Assembly (NCBI GenBank): GCA_009746045.1
Contig: RPFO01000050.1
Span: 5,213,728-5,273,727 of the forward strand
Source of the DNA: Mesostigma viride
Taxonomy: Eukaryota; Streptophyta; Mesostigmatophyceae; Mesostigmatales; Mesostigmataceae
Direction: 5' to 3'
DNA length: 60,000 nt
Shown here: piece after piece, positions 1-32,206 of the stretch
How positions within the stretch are numbered: the first letter of the stretch is position 1
Layout of the letters: every line of letters begins with the position of its first letter
Notes under the pieces: model-generated
The model's input: the letters and a program-made list of their open reading frames with translations, nothing else
The model's database searches: none
What the model was told of the DNA's origin: nothing
Translations under genes and position numbers: made by a program

Positions 1-121
1 GTGTTATTTGGGATGTTTGGAAGCATGGCCTGGCTGTCGTAATGACTGATATGACCTATTGATGGTAGCTCCCTTGAAGGTGATTCCTTGTGCCCTTTGT
101 CATAGGAGATCGTGCCCCTTG

Positions 122-21782
<21,661 letters not shown>

Positions 21783-22714
21783 GGCCAATCAATTACTTTA
21801 TCGACGATATACAACTATATTGAGCAAGGCTGCCAAGGGAAGTGTACGTAACATGTATCTTATATGTGTATGAATTGGATGCATGCGCATGTACAATCGA
21901 TTGGCCGCCAACCTGCGAGCCGGGGAAATTAACAGCGCGTCTGCGCCTGAATTGACTGGCACTATATCTTTATAAGGAGGCTGCATGCAAGGCTAGGCCG
22001 CCTCCCCGTCAACGTCAGGTCCTGCTTATTATGCGCCTGGCATATTGCGGCCTGCAGCCATCGAGGCAACGTTCTAGGCCTCTTTGATATTAACCCCAAC
22101 AGGTTGCACGCGGGCATTCCTCACACGTCAGCGTACCGGCGTTCCGCCAGAATTCGGCATTGTATATTGTTTCGGAATCCTGCGCCTGTCGTCCAGCCGA
22201 CCTTAGGACAAGATGTGGTAATTATATTATTTAAAGTGGAATATAACCGCGACGTAACATTGCCTTTTTGCCGGAGACGTGCCCTAACCAAATTGCGGAG
22301 GAATCACGCGCGCATCCTGGCAGGCTCTGTCGCGAGACACGAAGGCACAGATCTTAAGCATAGTTGCGATGACAGCCAAACCAAATCTTCAATAGGTCTT
22401 TCATATGTTTAGATATTCTGCCATGGACCCTTGTGCCTCCTGCGCAGTCACCACTAAAATCCGCCAGGTGGCGTAGCTGACAGGATACCTATTCTGACCT
22501 TCTCATCAAGGTTGCCGACATGTGGAAGTTTGGATACGATTCAGGATTCGAACACGGGACCTCTTACACGATTTTACAGCATGTTCACACTGCTGAATTT
22601 TGGGGGGTTCGGGCATCCCGGATATTTTGGGAGCGACAAAGGTGAAGGGAGTGACCCGCGACGGCCCTTGTAGGGTCGCCAAGTTTCCCTGATGAGCACC
22701 AGCGCGGCGCGGCA
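21783..22714. other. Region upstream of the cyclase gene
   Basis: Putative promoter and 5' leader of the cyclase plus intergenic DNA. It is rich in ATGCATGC-type palindromes. No TATA box or other control site can be assigned with confidence, and no convincing coding sequence is seen. Confidence 0.4.
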
Positions 22715-22753
22715 ACAGTACCGTAGTGGTCAAAATCACTTTGCGACAAACCT
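22715..22753 (+). repeat. Left terminal inverted repeat of the DDE transposon
   Basis: 39 bases, an exact reverse complement of 25631-25669. The pogo-family terminus CAGT is at its second base. Confidence 0.9.
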
Positions 22754-23445
22754 ACTTTGCGACCCAAAAACAGGGTGAAATTTCTAGTTTGCGACCCAAA
22801 ATGAAGGCAAAGTTTTAGGTTTGCGAGCCCATCGACTAGTTGTTTATGGTCAGTGGCAGGTACCCAGCTTATGAATGCCGAGTCATCTGTCACAGATTAG
22901 TATGATTCATTAGTTATAATATAGGGCCGGGCATGGCCCTGAGTGGTCACGTGTCTAGGTATTAATTAATTAATTAATGGTTCTGAGTGGCCCGGTGCGG
23001 CCGGCCATCATGGAAGGTCGGTCAGTGAGGCCGGCATGCACTTCATGATAGGTAATGATTTTCCAATAAACACTAGGTGTAGCATTTCATTATGACGAGT
23101 CCTCATCAGTCCATGATTAATTAATTAATTAATGTACAAGTGTCGGCGCGGCCCGGCCGGCACGTGAGCATAATGAGCGTTCCTCCGTCAATCAATGGGA
23201 GGAGAACATGGCCGGCACTCCATGATCACTATGGTGTAAAACCCAACAAACATGACATGGCAGATGCAAACAGAGAACATGGCACTCCATGAAAACTAGG
23301 GTGTACCATGGACAAGGTACCCAATTAAAAGGCTGCCACAAAGGTAAGGACGCTGACCATAAACACCGGCAATCGTGATGAAAGAAACCGACGTGAATGT
23401 CACAATGTCACACGAGGAAATCTCAATGTGCAGCGACTAACTTCT

Positions 23446-25431
23446 CAGTCTTCCATGGCATCATCATCATCATCATCATCGCCCATGGTGGCATCGCCCA
23501 TGGTGGGTTCCTCGCCATCGTCAGCGATGGTGGGATCCAAGCACGCGGCTGCCACCTGGTCGGGGGTGCGGTCAGCATCGCGGTCTTGCATGATTGCATC
23601 CACAATGCCGGCCCCCGCAGCAATGGTGTCCTTGGGCTCATCAGGGCCGTCATCTGGCATGACGTTCCTCCCGGGGAAGATGACGCCATTTGCCACAGCC
23701 AAAGCGGCCTCCCGCTGAAACTCTGCATCCCATGCCTTGAGGAGACCTGGCTTTTCCCATCCCTTGGCCATGACACCGGGGTTATCACGGCACCACGCCC
23801 ATGCTGCCCGGCACCATTCTACCGTCAGGGGCTTGATGTTGGACATCTTGATGTTGACCTTGGATGACGCCTCCTTGGCGGTGTGTCCCTCATCCATGAG
23901 CCGCTGCACCTCCCCCATCAGCCAGGCGGAAGATGCGTTCGCCACGCCCACCTTGAAGGGGCGCTGGAAAATGACGTCCATGGGCTGGCCCACGGGTGTG
24001 CAGCCACCGTGCACAAACAGCAGAATTATCCATGGGTACAGCTCCGCCACCTTGCGCTGCATGTCATCGGACCGGTGGACTGACCAGCAGTCCCACAAGA
24101 CCACGCACCGCTGGCTCTCAAGGGGTCCCCGGCCCTTTGCTGCCACCTTCTTCCTCAGGAATGGCACCAGGATGTGCTCGAACCACTGGAGCATGGTGGC
24201 ATACGAGCTCCAGTGGTTGTTGGTGAACGTGAAGTGCCACCTCTTCACGTCCGCGTGGGTGCGGTTGGGGGGGGGGGGCAGGCAACGAAAGGTGGTGCCC
24301 GTGTAAATCATCTGCATGGGCAGCACCTCACCTGTCGCCGCCATATGTAGCAGGCACGACCGTGATCTGGCGGCGGTCATCTTGGCCATGAAGCTTGACA
24401 TCTTTGCTGCCTTTCTTGGCGCGCGTCTTGCCGGCGCCATACCCCAGCAAGAAGATGCCCGTCTGGTCGACGTTGACCACGAACTCTGGCTCAATCTTGT
24501 GCGTGTAGACGACGTAGGCCAGGCGCAAAGCCGTTAGCTTGAGCTGGTGCTCCCAGTCCAAAGGCAGCTTTTGAGCTGCGGAGGTGGGTGTGCGGTAAGA
24601 AAGGCGCAGCTTGTCGAGGCAGCGACGACGGATCCATCGGTGGCTGAGATGGAAGGAGCCACCTTGCTCGACCAGGAGGTTGCCGCATTCATTCTTGAGA
24701 ATGATCGCCATGAGAAATGGGCGAACAACGCGGGGGATCATCCTAGCGCCAGCCTCGGACTGGGAGACCAGAAAGTCATCCATCTCGGCTAACACCTCGG
24801 AGGGCAGAACCGATTCCCTGCCAGGTCCACCCTGCTGGCCAGGCAGCGGATCATCATCCGTCAATGTGTCCGGTGTGTTGAGCCAGAAATCTTGCTCAGC
24901 GGCCTCCTTCTTCTGCTGCTGTTTCTCCCAGTACCTGACCAGGTTCTCATCCAAGGTCGCAAACCTCTCAGGCTGCGTCATCTTGAGGTGATTGACCAGA
25001 GCCAGCCTTCCGGCATTTGCAAATGCCGAGCTCTTCCGGGCTCTGAGAACGAACTTTCTGTCCTCGGTGGAATACTTGTGGTATGGCCGCTTTCTGTCCG
25101 CCTGAGTGGTGGTGAGCCCCGATAGCAAAGGGCTGTCATCGACCGCTGCCTGGTGTCGCAATTGCAAGGAGGCCACCCCGCCATTGTCCAATGCGGTGAC
25201 AATGGACTGGACCGGCCGACCGCCTGCATTCAGATGCCACAATGATTGAGGGCGCTTGCCCGAAGTCTGACGGACTTGTGCTTGCCGCTTATCTATCGCT
25301 TCCTGCACCGCTGCAGTGTACTGGATCGGTCCCGGAGGTGCATTGGGACCTGCTGCCTTCGATGTTGTAAATTTATAGGCCAGCAGGCTTGACTGCCTGC
25401 TGGCCTGCCGGCCTCCCCGCTCTTCTGCCAT
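23446..25431 (-). pseudogene. DDE superfamily transposase (pogo/Tigger/jerky type) with one frameshift
   Basis: Cut-and-paste transposase of the enclosing element. The ATG at 25431 (MAEERGGRQASRQSS) begins a basic N-terminal DNA-binding region. A helix-turn-helix stretch follows (SFHLSHRWIRRRCLDKLRLS), then the catalytic core: first Asp in VVNVDQTGIFLL, second in VVLWDCWSVH, third in PVGQPMDVIF, with 37 residues between the last two (DD37D). The frame changes by one base near 24343-24350: ITVVPA runs to a TGA at about 24328, while the rest (MAATGEVLPMQMIYTGTT onward) lies in the next frame, as if one base were inserted. The C terminus is acidic (GDDDDDDDAMED). Seen: motifs and frame break. 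Inferred: recently active element, since the rest of the frame is clean. Alternatively the break is a sequencing indel. Confidence 0.8.
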
Positions 25432-25630
25432 CGTGCCAGGACAACGTGCATGGCTGCACAAGCCTTTGGCTTTCGCATGACAAGTGAGAAAAAGGCGCGA
25501 AAGTTTTGGCGCCACGCGTTCGTTCTACCTGTCTGCGTGCGGCACGGCGCAGGCGCGACGCGGTAAGTTTTGAACTTTGCGACCCAAAATGAAGCCCATG
25601 AAAAGTAGTTTGCGAGGTCGATTCGCAAAG

Positions 25631-25669
25631 AGGTTTGTCGCAAAGTGATTTTGACCACTACGGTACTGT
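25631..25669 (-). repeat. Right terminal inverted repeat of the DDE transposon
   Basis: 39 bases, an exact reverse complement of 22715-22753, followed by A, so that CTG-TA is read at the outer end. Confidence 0.9.
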
Positions 25670-25940
25670 AGACCGTACCACATCGCTGGGCCGGTGGCCG
25701 GAGGTCATTTTCGGAAGAACCAAAAAGGTTCGAAGAAAACGGGATTGAAGGATTTCAGGGAAAACCTTTCACAGGCCGGATAAATATGATATTTGTGGAT
25801 GATTTAAAATAGAAAGATTTATAAATACTGAATATTTATAAAAAAATATATATAATTTCTTACATCAGAGTAAAGGCACCCGCGTAAAAATAAACGAAGC
25901 CAACCCTACTGTAACAAGAGATACCACGACAAAACAACTA

Positions 25941-26078
25941 CAGTCATTCACGCCTTAAGTTGGGTTGGCTTAAGTTGGGTTCACGCCTTAAGTTGGGTCG
26001 CAGTTGGCTGCATGCATGGCGAACCCAACTTAAGGCTGCTGGCTGTACTAGCGAAAACCCAACTTAAGGCGTGAACTG
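25941..26078. mobile_element. Small inverted-repeat element (CACGCCTTAAGTTGGGTT family)
   Basis: Starts TA-CAGTCATTCACGCC. CCTTAAGTTGGGTT occurs three times in direct order, then twice as AACCCAACTTAAGG in inverted order, ending GCGTGAACTG. Probably a palindromic pogo-like MITE. A related remnant is at 30492-30573. Confidence 0.5.
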
Positions 26079-26270
26079 GCTTCTAGTGTGGTGTCCAGCA
26101 CTGTTTTTGACTGCCGCGACTTGTGGGAGGTCGCCAGCCCGCGCCACCCTCACCTGCCCATCCAACACTTGTCGGTAACCTAGAATTCACTGCGGATCTT
26201 GGTCATTTGGTTGCTGGTTCTGTCATCATATGTGGTATTCTATTAACTAATTCCATTATTAAGTAAGTAA

Positions 26271-26740
26271 GAGCCTTTCCACATATGGTGACGAATACGC
26301 GCGAATTAGGAGGACTCGGATTGGTCCGGACCGCAGTTCCAGGCTCGAGGTCTAATTCGGCGCGGCGAATAATAATAATTAGCGGTGAATTGATCGGGAC
26401 CTCCTTTCCACAAGTTACCAGATCCGATCCGTACCGTCCTGGCGCTTTCCCCGCCGGTTTCAACAACTCGGCCTACCTTTCTTGACCCTAATTCTGACTG
26501 GAACTGGCCGGAGCTGCTTTTTTCGAGTTCCAGGAGTTCCACCCCAGTTCCGGTCGAATTAGCGGTCGTATCCAATTAAATTTCTAATTGGACGGTCAAA
26601 TGTGGAAACCTCTAGTTCCGGAACCGACTGAATCAGGACCCTAACTCCCCCGAACTGACGAATGTGGAAAGGGTCACCTTAACTGTTATATGGAAATAAA
26701 CTAACACCCATTTCACCGGAAATGTGGATCGAAAGGGCCT
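26271..26740. mobile_element. Possible MITE with AGCCTTTC..CACAT ends
   Basis: The left end GAGCCTTTCCACATATGG and the right end (reverse complement) AGGCCCTTTCGATCCACATT are similar, and AAGTAA lies just outside both ends. Several internal TTTCCACA / TGTGGAAA motifs. Non-coding. Confidence 0.4.
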
Positions 26741-26747
26741 AAGTAAA

Positions 26748-27010
26748 CTCATGCTCCCGTTGGGGTGAGTCCGTCACGGAGCATTGGGTTAACGGCCCGC
26801 CGCCCGGATCAATGGACGGATGGATGGATTAAACTCGTGCTCCTGTTGGGGAGTCGGTCACCGCGGTTAACCCCGATGGATGGATGGATGGATGGATGGA
26901 TGGATGGATGGATGGATAAATTAATTAGTTAATTAAACCGGTGCTCCCGTTGGAGAGTCGGTCACGGAGCATTAACCCCGATGCCATGGATGCCGGATGG
27001 GTACACGCAA
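26748..27010. repeat. Three diverged direct repeats plus (GGAT)n
   Basis: GTGCTCC(C/T)GTTGG..AGTCGGTCAC recurs near 26750, 26836 and 26941, each followed by an ATTAACCCCGATG-like stretch. A pure GGAT tetranucleotide run lies at about 26874-26918. Unclassified. Confidence 0.6.
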
Positions 27011-27534
27011 TCCTACCGTTCTAAGCTATCTACAAGCTATCTACTGAAACAGTCCTATAACTATGGTGTCCGCGACCCTAGGGGTCTTGTCTAGCATGCC
27101 TCCCACGTGTGCAAACGCGCGGCTTCCCCACTGCTGGATGGATGGATGGGTACACGCAATCTTACCGGTCTTTCAAATTAGCCAAGCTGTGCCTATGCAG
27201 AGAGATACTCTCTCCTGAGAAGCCATGCCCTAGCGATTGTTTAGCCACGATGATCTGCCATGCACCCTCTGTCCGCACCTCAGGTGCTGGAATACATAGT
27301 GGTGCAGGTGCACTTTGTGCACCCAGAGCAGGCGTAGTTTACACCCTACCCTTGCAGGAAGTAGCCCAGAATGTATTAAAAGGCACATGCCCCTTCTCAG
27401 GGATATGTGCTTCATGTACTCCCACCGGAGATATGTAACAATTTAATTTAATTTAATTTAATTTTACCGGTCTGTTCTTACTTCTATCTAGGTACAAACA
27501 ATCCTACTCTATCTATTGTGCCCCAGACCTAGTA

Positions 27535-28275
27535 GGGGTCTTGCCTAGCATGCTTAAGAGTAAACCCGCGTAAACTTGCATACACGCGGCTTCCCCACTG
27601 GAGGGGGGTCGCGGTTGTCCTCTATAACCTGAGCCCACTTGGCCTTGTCCATCATCTTTTTCCAAATCACGGAGAGGCCTCATAGGCTCCCCATGTCCTC
27701 TTCTCAGCTGCTCTTTGAAAGTGCGGGCCTTGCAGCGGCGTCTAGCATTGCTGGGCCCGTCCCACGTGACTGAGGAGGTGCCTGCCATGGGCTGAGCAGG
27801 TCGCAGCCCTGCGGAGGGGCCACGTGATGTGTCTACCTGGTTGGTGCGAGCTAAGTGCCCGGCCCTACTACTAGCCGCAGGCACCGCTGCTTGATGGTGC
27901 TGCCTAACTAGTGGCATGCCTATAGGTACAAGTTCTCCTTGCGGACGTGAGCAGCATAGCCCACACGCGGACGTGAGCAGCATATCCCACATTTACACGG
28001 AAAATTGACCGCGGCATGTTGTTGACCGTGCCGTCCAGTTCAGCTTTTTGGCAAGGTCAGCTGTGAGGGTCCACGTCTCGGCCCCATACGTGAGAACAGG
28101 AAGGACCAGGACCTTAAACCGGTCCTGTTTCTCTAGCTTGCCCAAGGGCTTGCCTCACAGGGCCCTGTATTGGGGTAAAGTGTGCCAGGCGAGGGAGATA
28201 CGGTGGTCAACGTCGGCCTAGCTCGCAGCTGGCCGGAGTAAGCTACCCAACAACTTGACGCGGTATTGTATACAT
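27535..28275 (-). pseudogene. Dead LINE (non-LTR retrotransposon) reverse transcriptase C-terminal fragment
   Basis: On the minus strand the reading runs from LLGSLL through ADVDHRISLAWHTLPQYRAL to VLPVLTYGAETWTLTADLAK. This is the characteristic thumb-region signature (YLGS..I..R and YGAETWT) of LINE polymerases. At least two in-frame stops (after the AAS and YRAL stretches) and later frame changes show it is inactive. Farther down, IWKKMMDKAKWAQVIEDNRD resembles the distal tail of such ORFs. A partial duplicate of the 27500-27600 end occurs at 27050-27130 (GGGGTCTTG..CTAGCATGC and CGCGGCTTCCCCACTG). No 5' part of a LINE is present. Confidence 0.7.
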
Positions 28276-28730
28276 GGGCAAACGGCTTCAGTCATGCTGT
28301 AGTCGGTTCAAAGGCGTTCGTCACATTTGAACCCATCATAAATGCGACCCAACAAGTAAGTAATGGCCGACAAAACTGATGATAATTGGCCAAATGGAAC
28401 GAACTGTTTTCGGGCAACGGGGCGGCGTCCAACAAAAAGCAGAAACGAGACACCACAGGCGAGAAGGCGGGACGTGGCAAGGCCAAGCAAGCTCTCAAAC
28501 CAGCAACACAGCACTGTTTACGATTACTCATAAATGAACGCGCATGCCCTGTGTAGCACACCAAGTTAGGCAGGTTTGGCTAGCACTACCGTGTTGTGTG
28601 GGGCTTCACCTGCCGGCTACAGCCGGTTTGATGACTTGCACGCTAGTTTCGACCCGAAATACGACCTTGGGGGTGAATTCTTAAGTGCAGTTCGATCGGC
28701 CTTGACGAGAGCTATCAAAAGACACCCTTA
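28276..28730. other. Non-coding stretch
   Basis: No open frame with recognisable features and no clear repeat. It lies between the LINE remnant and the next inverted-repeat element. Confidence 0.4.
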
Positions 28731-30450
28731 ACTCGTCGTCTGTCCCTGGTCCTCTACGGAGGACTGAGTTGAACTCAGTCCTCTCTAGAGGACCGAGTTT
28801 TTGGGTTTCGTAGAAAATTCGCCCCGGTCAGAATGTTTGACAAAAAAATTCTCTCAAAATTTATTCAAATACTACGTGAAAAGATCTTTCTTGGACATAT
28901 TTTTGGGATTTTTTTGGATTTGGTATGCGCGGCTAACTGTACGGTCAAAGTACAGGTGGTAAGGGTACTTTTCCACGTGAAACGCGAGTTCCGGAAATGC
29001 ACGACCTAGCCATGGCGGCTCGCGCCCATGCATGCAGTTTACGTTTGCGGACGAGTTAGCCGTCCAAACTCAGTAAATAGATTTAACATGCCCTAAAGAT
29101 GATATAAATCAATTTTTAGCTCGCGGGGATGCGATTTACCCGGTGTCGGCACTGTTCTTGCTGGAAAAAACTGCGATAAGGCAGGTCGACGGAATTGATT
29201 ACTGCGCTTGCTTTCCGGCGCAATTTCAATGGCTGATAGGTTTCTTTCTACATGTTAACATGAGTTGCATTAGAATATATTGAGTGACAGTATAGATTTG
29301 ATGATCTCGACCATTCTGTCACGTCATGGTCTATGTGCCGCAAAGTGCCACTTTTGCGGGCACCGCCTGGGCCAAGGTAACGCCAGCCGTGCCAGGTAAA
29401 GCCGGATAATCGTTGCCTCTTCGTTCCTTGATGTTCGTACATGAGTTTAAGCTTGCGAGGCGTTGTCAGGTTCAAGTCTTGATGCTCTTTCTTGACCGTT
29501 GCCTGCCCCTCTCTAAAACCCCCTTTTCAGATGATGTTAGCAGGCATTTGCCTTAACCCAGTGTAGTTGTGCAGGGTTTTAGGAGCTGTGCAGGTTTAAA
29601 CACCTTCATAGATGTTAGTTATTCTTTTGCTACGTTCATACTGCATGATTGTGTGGCCACGGGCTGCGTCAAGGGTGCATTCAAGCTTTTACGGGTGAGT
29701 GAAAAGTCTTGGTGACAAACCACTGCCATCATGTGCCAGCAACTATGTTGGCCACATCATGGCAAGGCAAAACAGTTATAGCCATATCTATTGTTGTTTG
29801 AAACAATGGAAATATGCTTAACCTACCCATTATATTGGTGGTTGACACTTATAACATAACCCTTTGTTGGTAGGTATCCAAGCCCATTCCCTACATGCAT
29901 GCATAGGCTCTCACTACATGATAAGGCATGATATACCTGAAGTATGATGATGCAAGTGTGTTGTCCTGTAATGCTTGAAGGGAAATGAGTTGATTGGGAT
30001 GGTTGGTGGCCACGGTGATGTAGTATGACCGCACTTACATGCTAGCAAAGTTAGCAAAAGCCCCATTCCTCTCCTGAGGACTGAGAGTTTTTTAATTGTT
30101 TCAGGCAGTTGCAGTGGCCAAATGGAGCCCAGTTTTTTGCCACGCTTCAAGAACTATGTTGTTTACATGCCTATATTTTTTCTTCATGCACCAGGATTTG
30201 ATTGAATTTTTCCCACTCGTTCTTATCCCGAAAAATGAAAATTCGCGAGGGGCGCCCAACGTCCGTGTAATTTTCAGGTGTTCGGGTCAAGTTTTCACAT
30301 ATGCAGTATTTTTGCCAACAAAATGATATCTAGTACACCCCATATCCACATCAAAACATTTGGGATGGACCCCCCACCTAGTCGCTACACGCGGTTGAAA
30401 ATTGTCAACTCAGTCCTCCTGTGAGGACTGAGTTGGGACAGACGACGAGT
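28731..30450. mobile_element. 1.7-kb terminal-inverted-repeat element with hairpin ends
   Basis: The outer repeats ACTCGTCGTCTGTCCC (28731 onward) and GGGACAGACGACGAGT (30435-30450) are exact reverse complements. Just inside each lies a hairpin built from CTCAGTCCTC / GAGGACTGAG. The interior is AT-rich and has no complete transposase. A minus-strand 75-residue frame (29248-29475) is the only notable one. Confidence 0.65.
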
Positions 30451-30491
30451 CCATCATCAACAGGGCGGGGGGTCGCAAGGCATGGTAACTT

Positions 30492-30573
30492 AACGCCTTA
30501 AGTTGGGTTCACGCCTTAAGTTGGGTTGACCCGAAGAAACCCTCGAATTAACCCAACTTGGCGTGAATGACTG
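30492..30573. mobile_element. Remnant of the CACGCCTTAAGTTGGGTT inverted-repeat family
   Basis: ACGCCTTAAGTTGGGTT occurs twice, then AACCCAACTTGGCGTGAATG ends in ACTG-TA, the inverse of the start of the element at 25941. Confidence 0.5.
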
Positions 30574-31303
30574 TACAGCCCGGCAGGCCGGCCGGCATGG
30601 GACATGACTCGATCCACTGACACCGCGACCGCGACCAGACTCAGGCTGAATGAAGTTAAATGGCACCTCCGTCCGCGTGAGCCGGTCCGCCACCACTACC
30701 ACGATCTGAGCATTGCCCGCCTTGGTCTCTGGCAAGGGCCCAATGAAATCCATCATAACCGAGTCCCAAGGGAACATGGGGTCTGGAATTTCCTTTGGAA
30801 CGCCCTGTCGGTTTGCCCGTATTTCGTGGCTTCATGTGCTGGCAACTGGGAACAGCAACTGACATATGATGCCAGTGCTTCTACTAACGGGACTATTTCG
30901 TCAACCGGTTGACGAATTTTGAAAATAGTAGTAAAATAGTCAACCATTTTGGGCAATTCGTCAACCACATTCGTCAACCAACTCGGCAATTCGTCAACCA
31001 ATTGACGAATATGTTCCGAAGTTCGTCAACCGGTTTGACGAAATGTTTAGGGTATTCGTCAACCATATAAGTCCTGAAGGCCAGACCTAAGGTCCAGCGG
31101 CGCGGCGTCAGGCCGTCAGCCCGTACCATCTGAATCCTAGGTACGCTGCAGTTGGAGTTGGTTTGGAAAGACAGTACGTCAGTACGGTTCAAAACAATGC
31201 TCGGCTACCAAAACTGAAGACGAGCAAGGCAGGACTTGAGCCGACCAGGGCATGAAAAAATTATCCCTACATGTAAAGACCTGTAATCGCCCTGGGCAAT
31301 CAT

Positions 31304-31965
31304 GGTATTAATTACGTGACGACCGTCTGGCGACTTTCATGTGCGATAAAATATTGCATGCGAAATTGTTTCGATAATGGCGGCGGCGATGTTTAGGTAG
31401 TGTTGCATGAGCTAGAGAATGTCGAAGAAAAACGGTTTGGCAGGTTTCAAGACTAGCACCTTAGATGCTCTGTTTAAGAAGCAAGCTGGAGAAATTGTAG
31501 AAACAGAAAATATCGTCGACCTAGGCCGCAGTTTAGATGGAAAGGAGGGCAGGCAGGGTCGCGACAAACGCAAGAGAGTAGAGCTTTAGGAAGAGGATGG
31601 GTCTAATGCGCAGGAAGAGGAAGATGGCGGTATTAATTACGTGACGACCTCAGGCCGTCTGGCGACTTTCATGTGCGATAAAATATTGCATGCGAAATTG
31701 TTTCGATAATGGCGACGGCGATGTTTAGGTAGTGTTGCATGAGCTAGAGAATGTCGAAGAAAAACGGTTTGGCAGGTTTCAAGACTAGCACCTTAGATGC
31801 TCTGTTTAAGAAGCAAGCTGGAGAAATTGTAGAAACGGAAAATATCGTCGACCTAGGCCGCAGTTTAGATGGAAAGGAGGGCAGGCAGGGTCGCGACAAA
31901 CGCAAGAGAGTAGAGCGTGAGGAAGAGGATGGGTCTAATGCGCAGGAAGAGGAAGATGGCGGCCA
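31304..31965 (+). repeat. Tandem duplication (about 332 bp) inside the hAT-like element
   Basis: 31304-31628 and 31629-31965 are near-identical, both starting GGTATTAATTACGTGACGAC. Each carries the same ATG (31419 and 31751). The left copy has a TAG (GTAGAGCTTTAGG), the right copy stays open (GTAGAGCGTGAGG). Confidence 0.85.
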
Positions 31966-32137
31966 GTCAGCATCATCTGACAGCGCCTCAAACTCTGTCG
32001 AGGAGGAATCTGGCGAGGAGGGGGGCCAGACAGAAAGGAGCAAGGCCGATGATGACGGCAGCTCTGGGCCAAGCTCGGACAAAACTGTGACAGTAGTGCC
32101 TGTTGATATCAGTGAGGAGGACGTGATGGTTGTTTAA
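31751..32137 (+). CDS. Small acidic protein of the hAT-like element, unrecognised
   Basis: 128 residues. A basic N-terminus (MSKKNGLAGFKTSTLDALFK) is followed by a charged, low-complexity, strongly acidic body rich in Glu, Asp and Ser, ending VPVDISEEDVMVV. I do not recognise it. The start resembles the short N-terminal segments that precede the zinc-finger in some hAT-related proteins, so it may be the remaining first exon of a transposase whose catalytic part was lost. The duplicated copy at 31419 is stopped after about 55 codons. It is expressed, if at all, from the element. Confidence 0.35.
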   Translation: MSKKNGLAGFKTSTLDALFKKQAGEIVETENIVDLGRSLDGKEGRQGRDKRKRVEREEEDGSNAQEEEDGGQSASSDSASNSVEEESGEEGGQTERSKADDDGSSGPSSDKTVTVVPVDISEEDVMVV

Positions 32138-32206
32138 TGGCCTCGTGCTGTGCACACTTGACTCTGGCCTAGCTGTGAAGGATACTAGTCATTATTCTGT
32201 ATTTAA

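Larger units (their letters stand above)
22715..25669 (-). mobile_element. Pogo/Tigger-like DDE DNA transposon
   Basis: Perfect 39-base terminal inverted repeats (22715-22753 and 25631-25669, beginning ACAGTACCGTAGTGGTC) enclose one minus-strand transposase. Inside each end are extra copies of TTTGCGACCCAAAA, probable transposase-binding sites. The right flank is TA and the left is AA, so a TA target duplication is only half preserved. The element is 2955 bases. The (TTAA)n runs near 22965 and 23110 are internal. Confidence 0.85.

Noticed and set aside
22104-22412. 102-codon plus-strand frame upstream of the DDE transposon
   Set aside because: No motif, no splice or context support; composition like the surrounding non-coding DNA.
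22540-22620. tRNA-like stretch on the minus strand with GTTCGAATCC
   Set aside because: The B-box-like sequence is present but the T stem, D arm and acceptor do not pair; at best a tRNA-derived relic.
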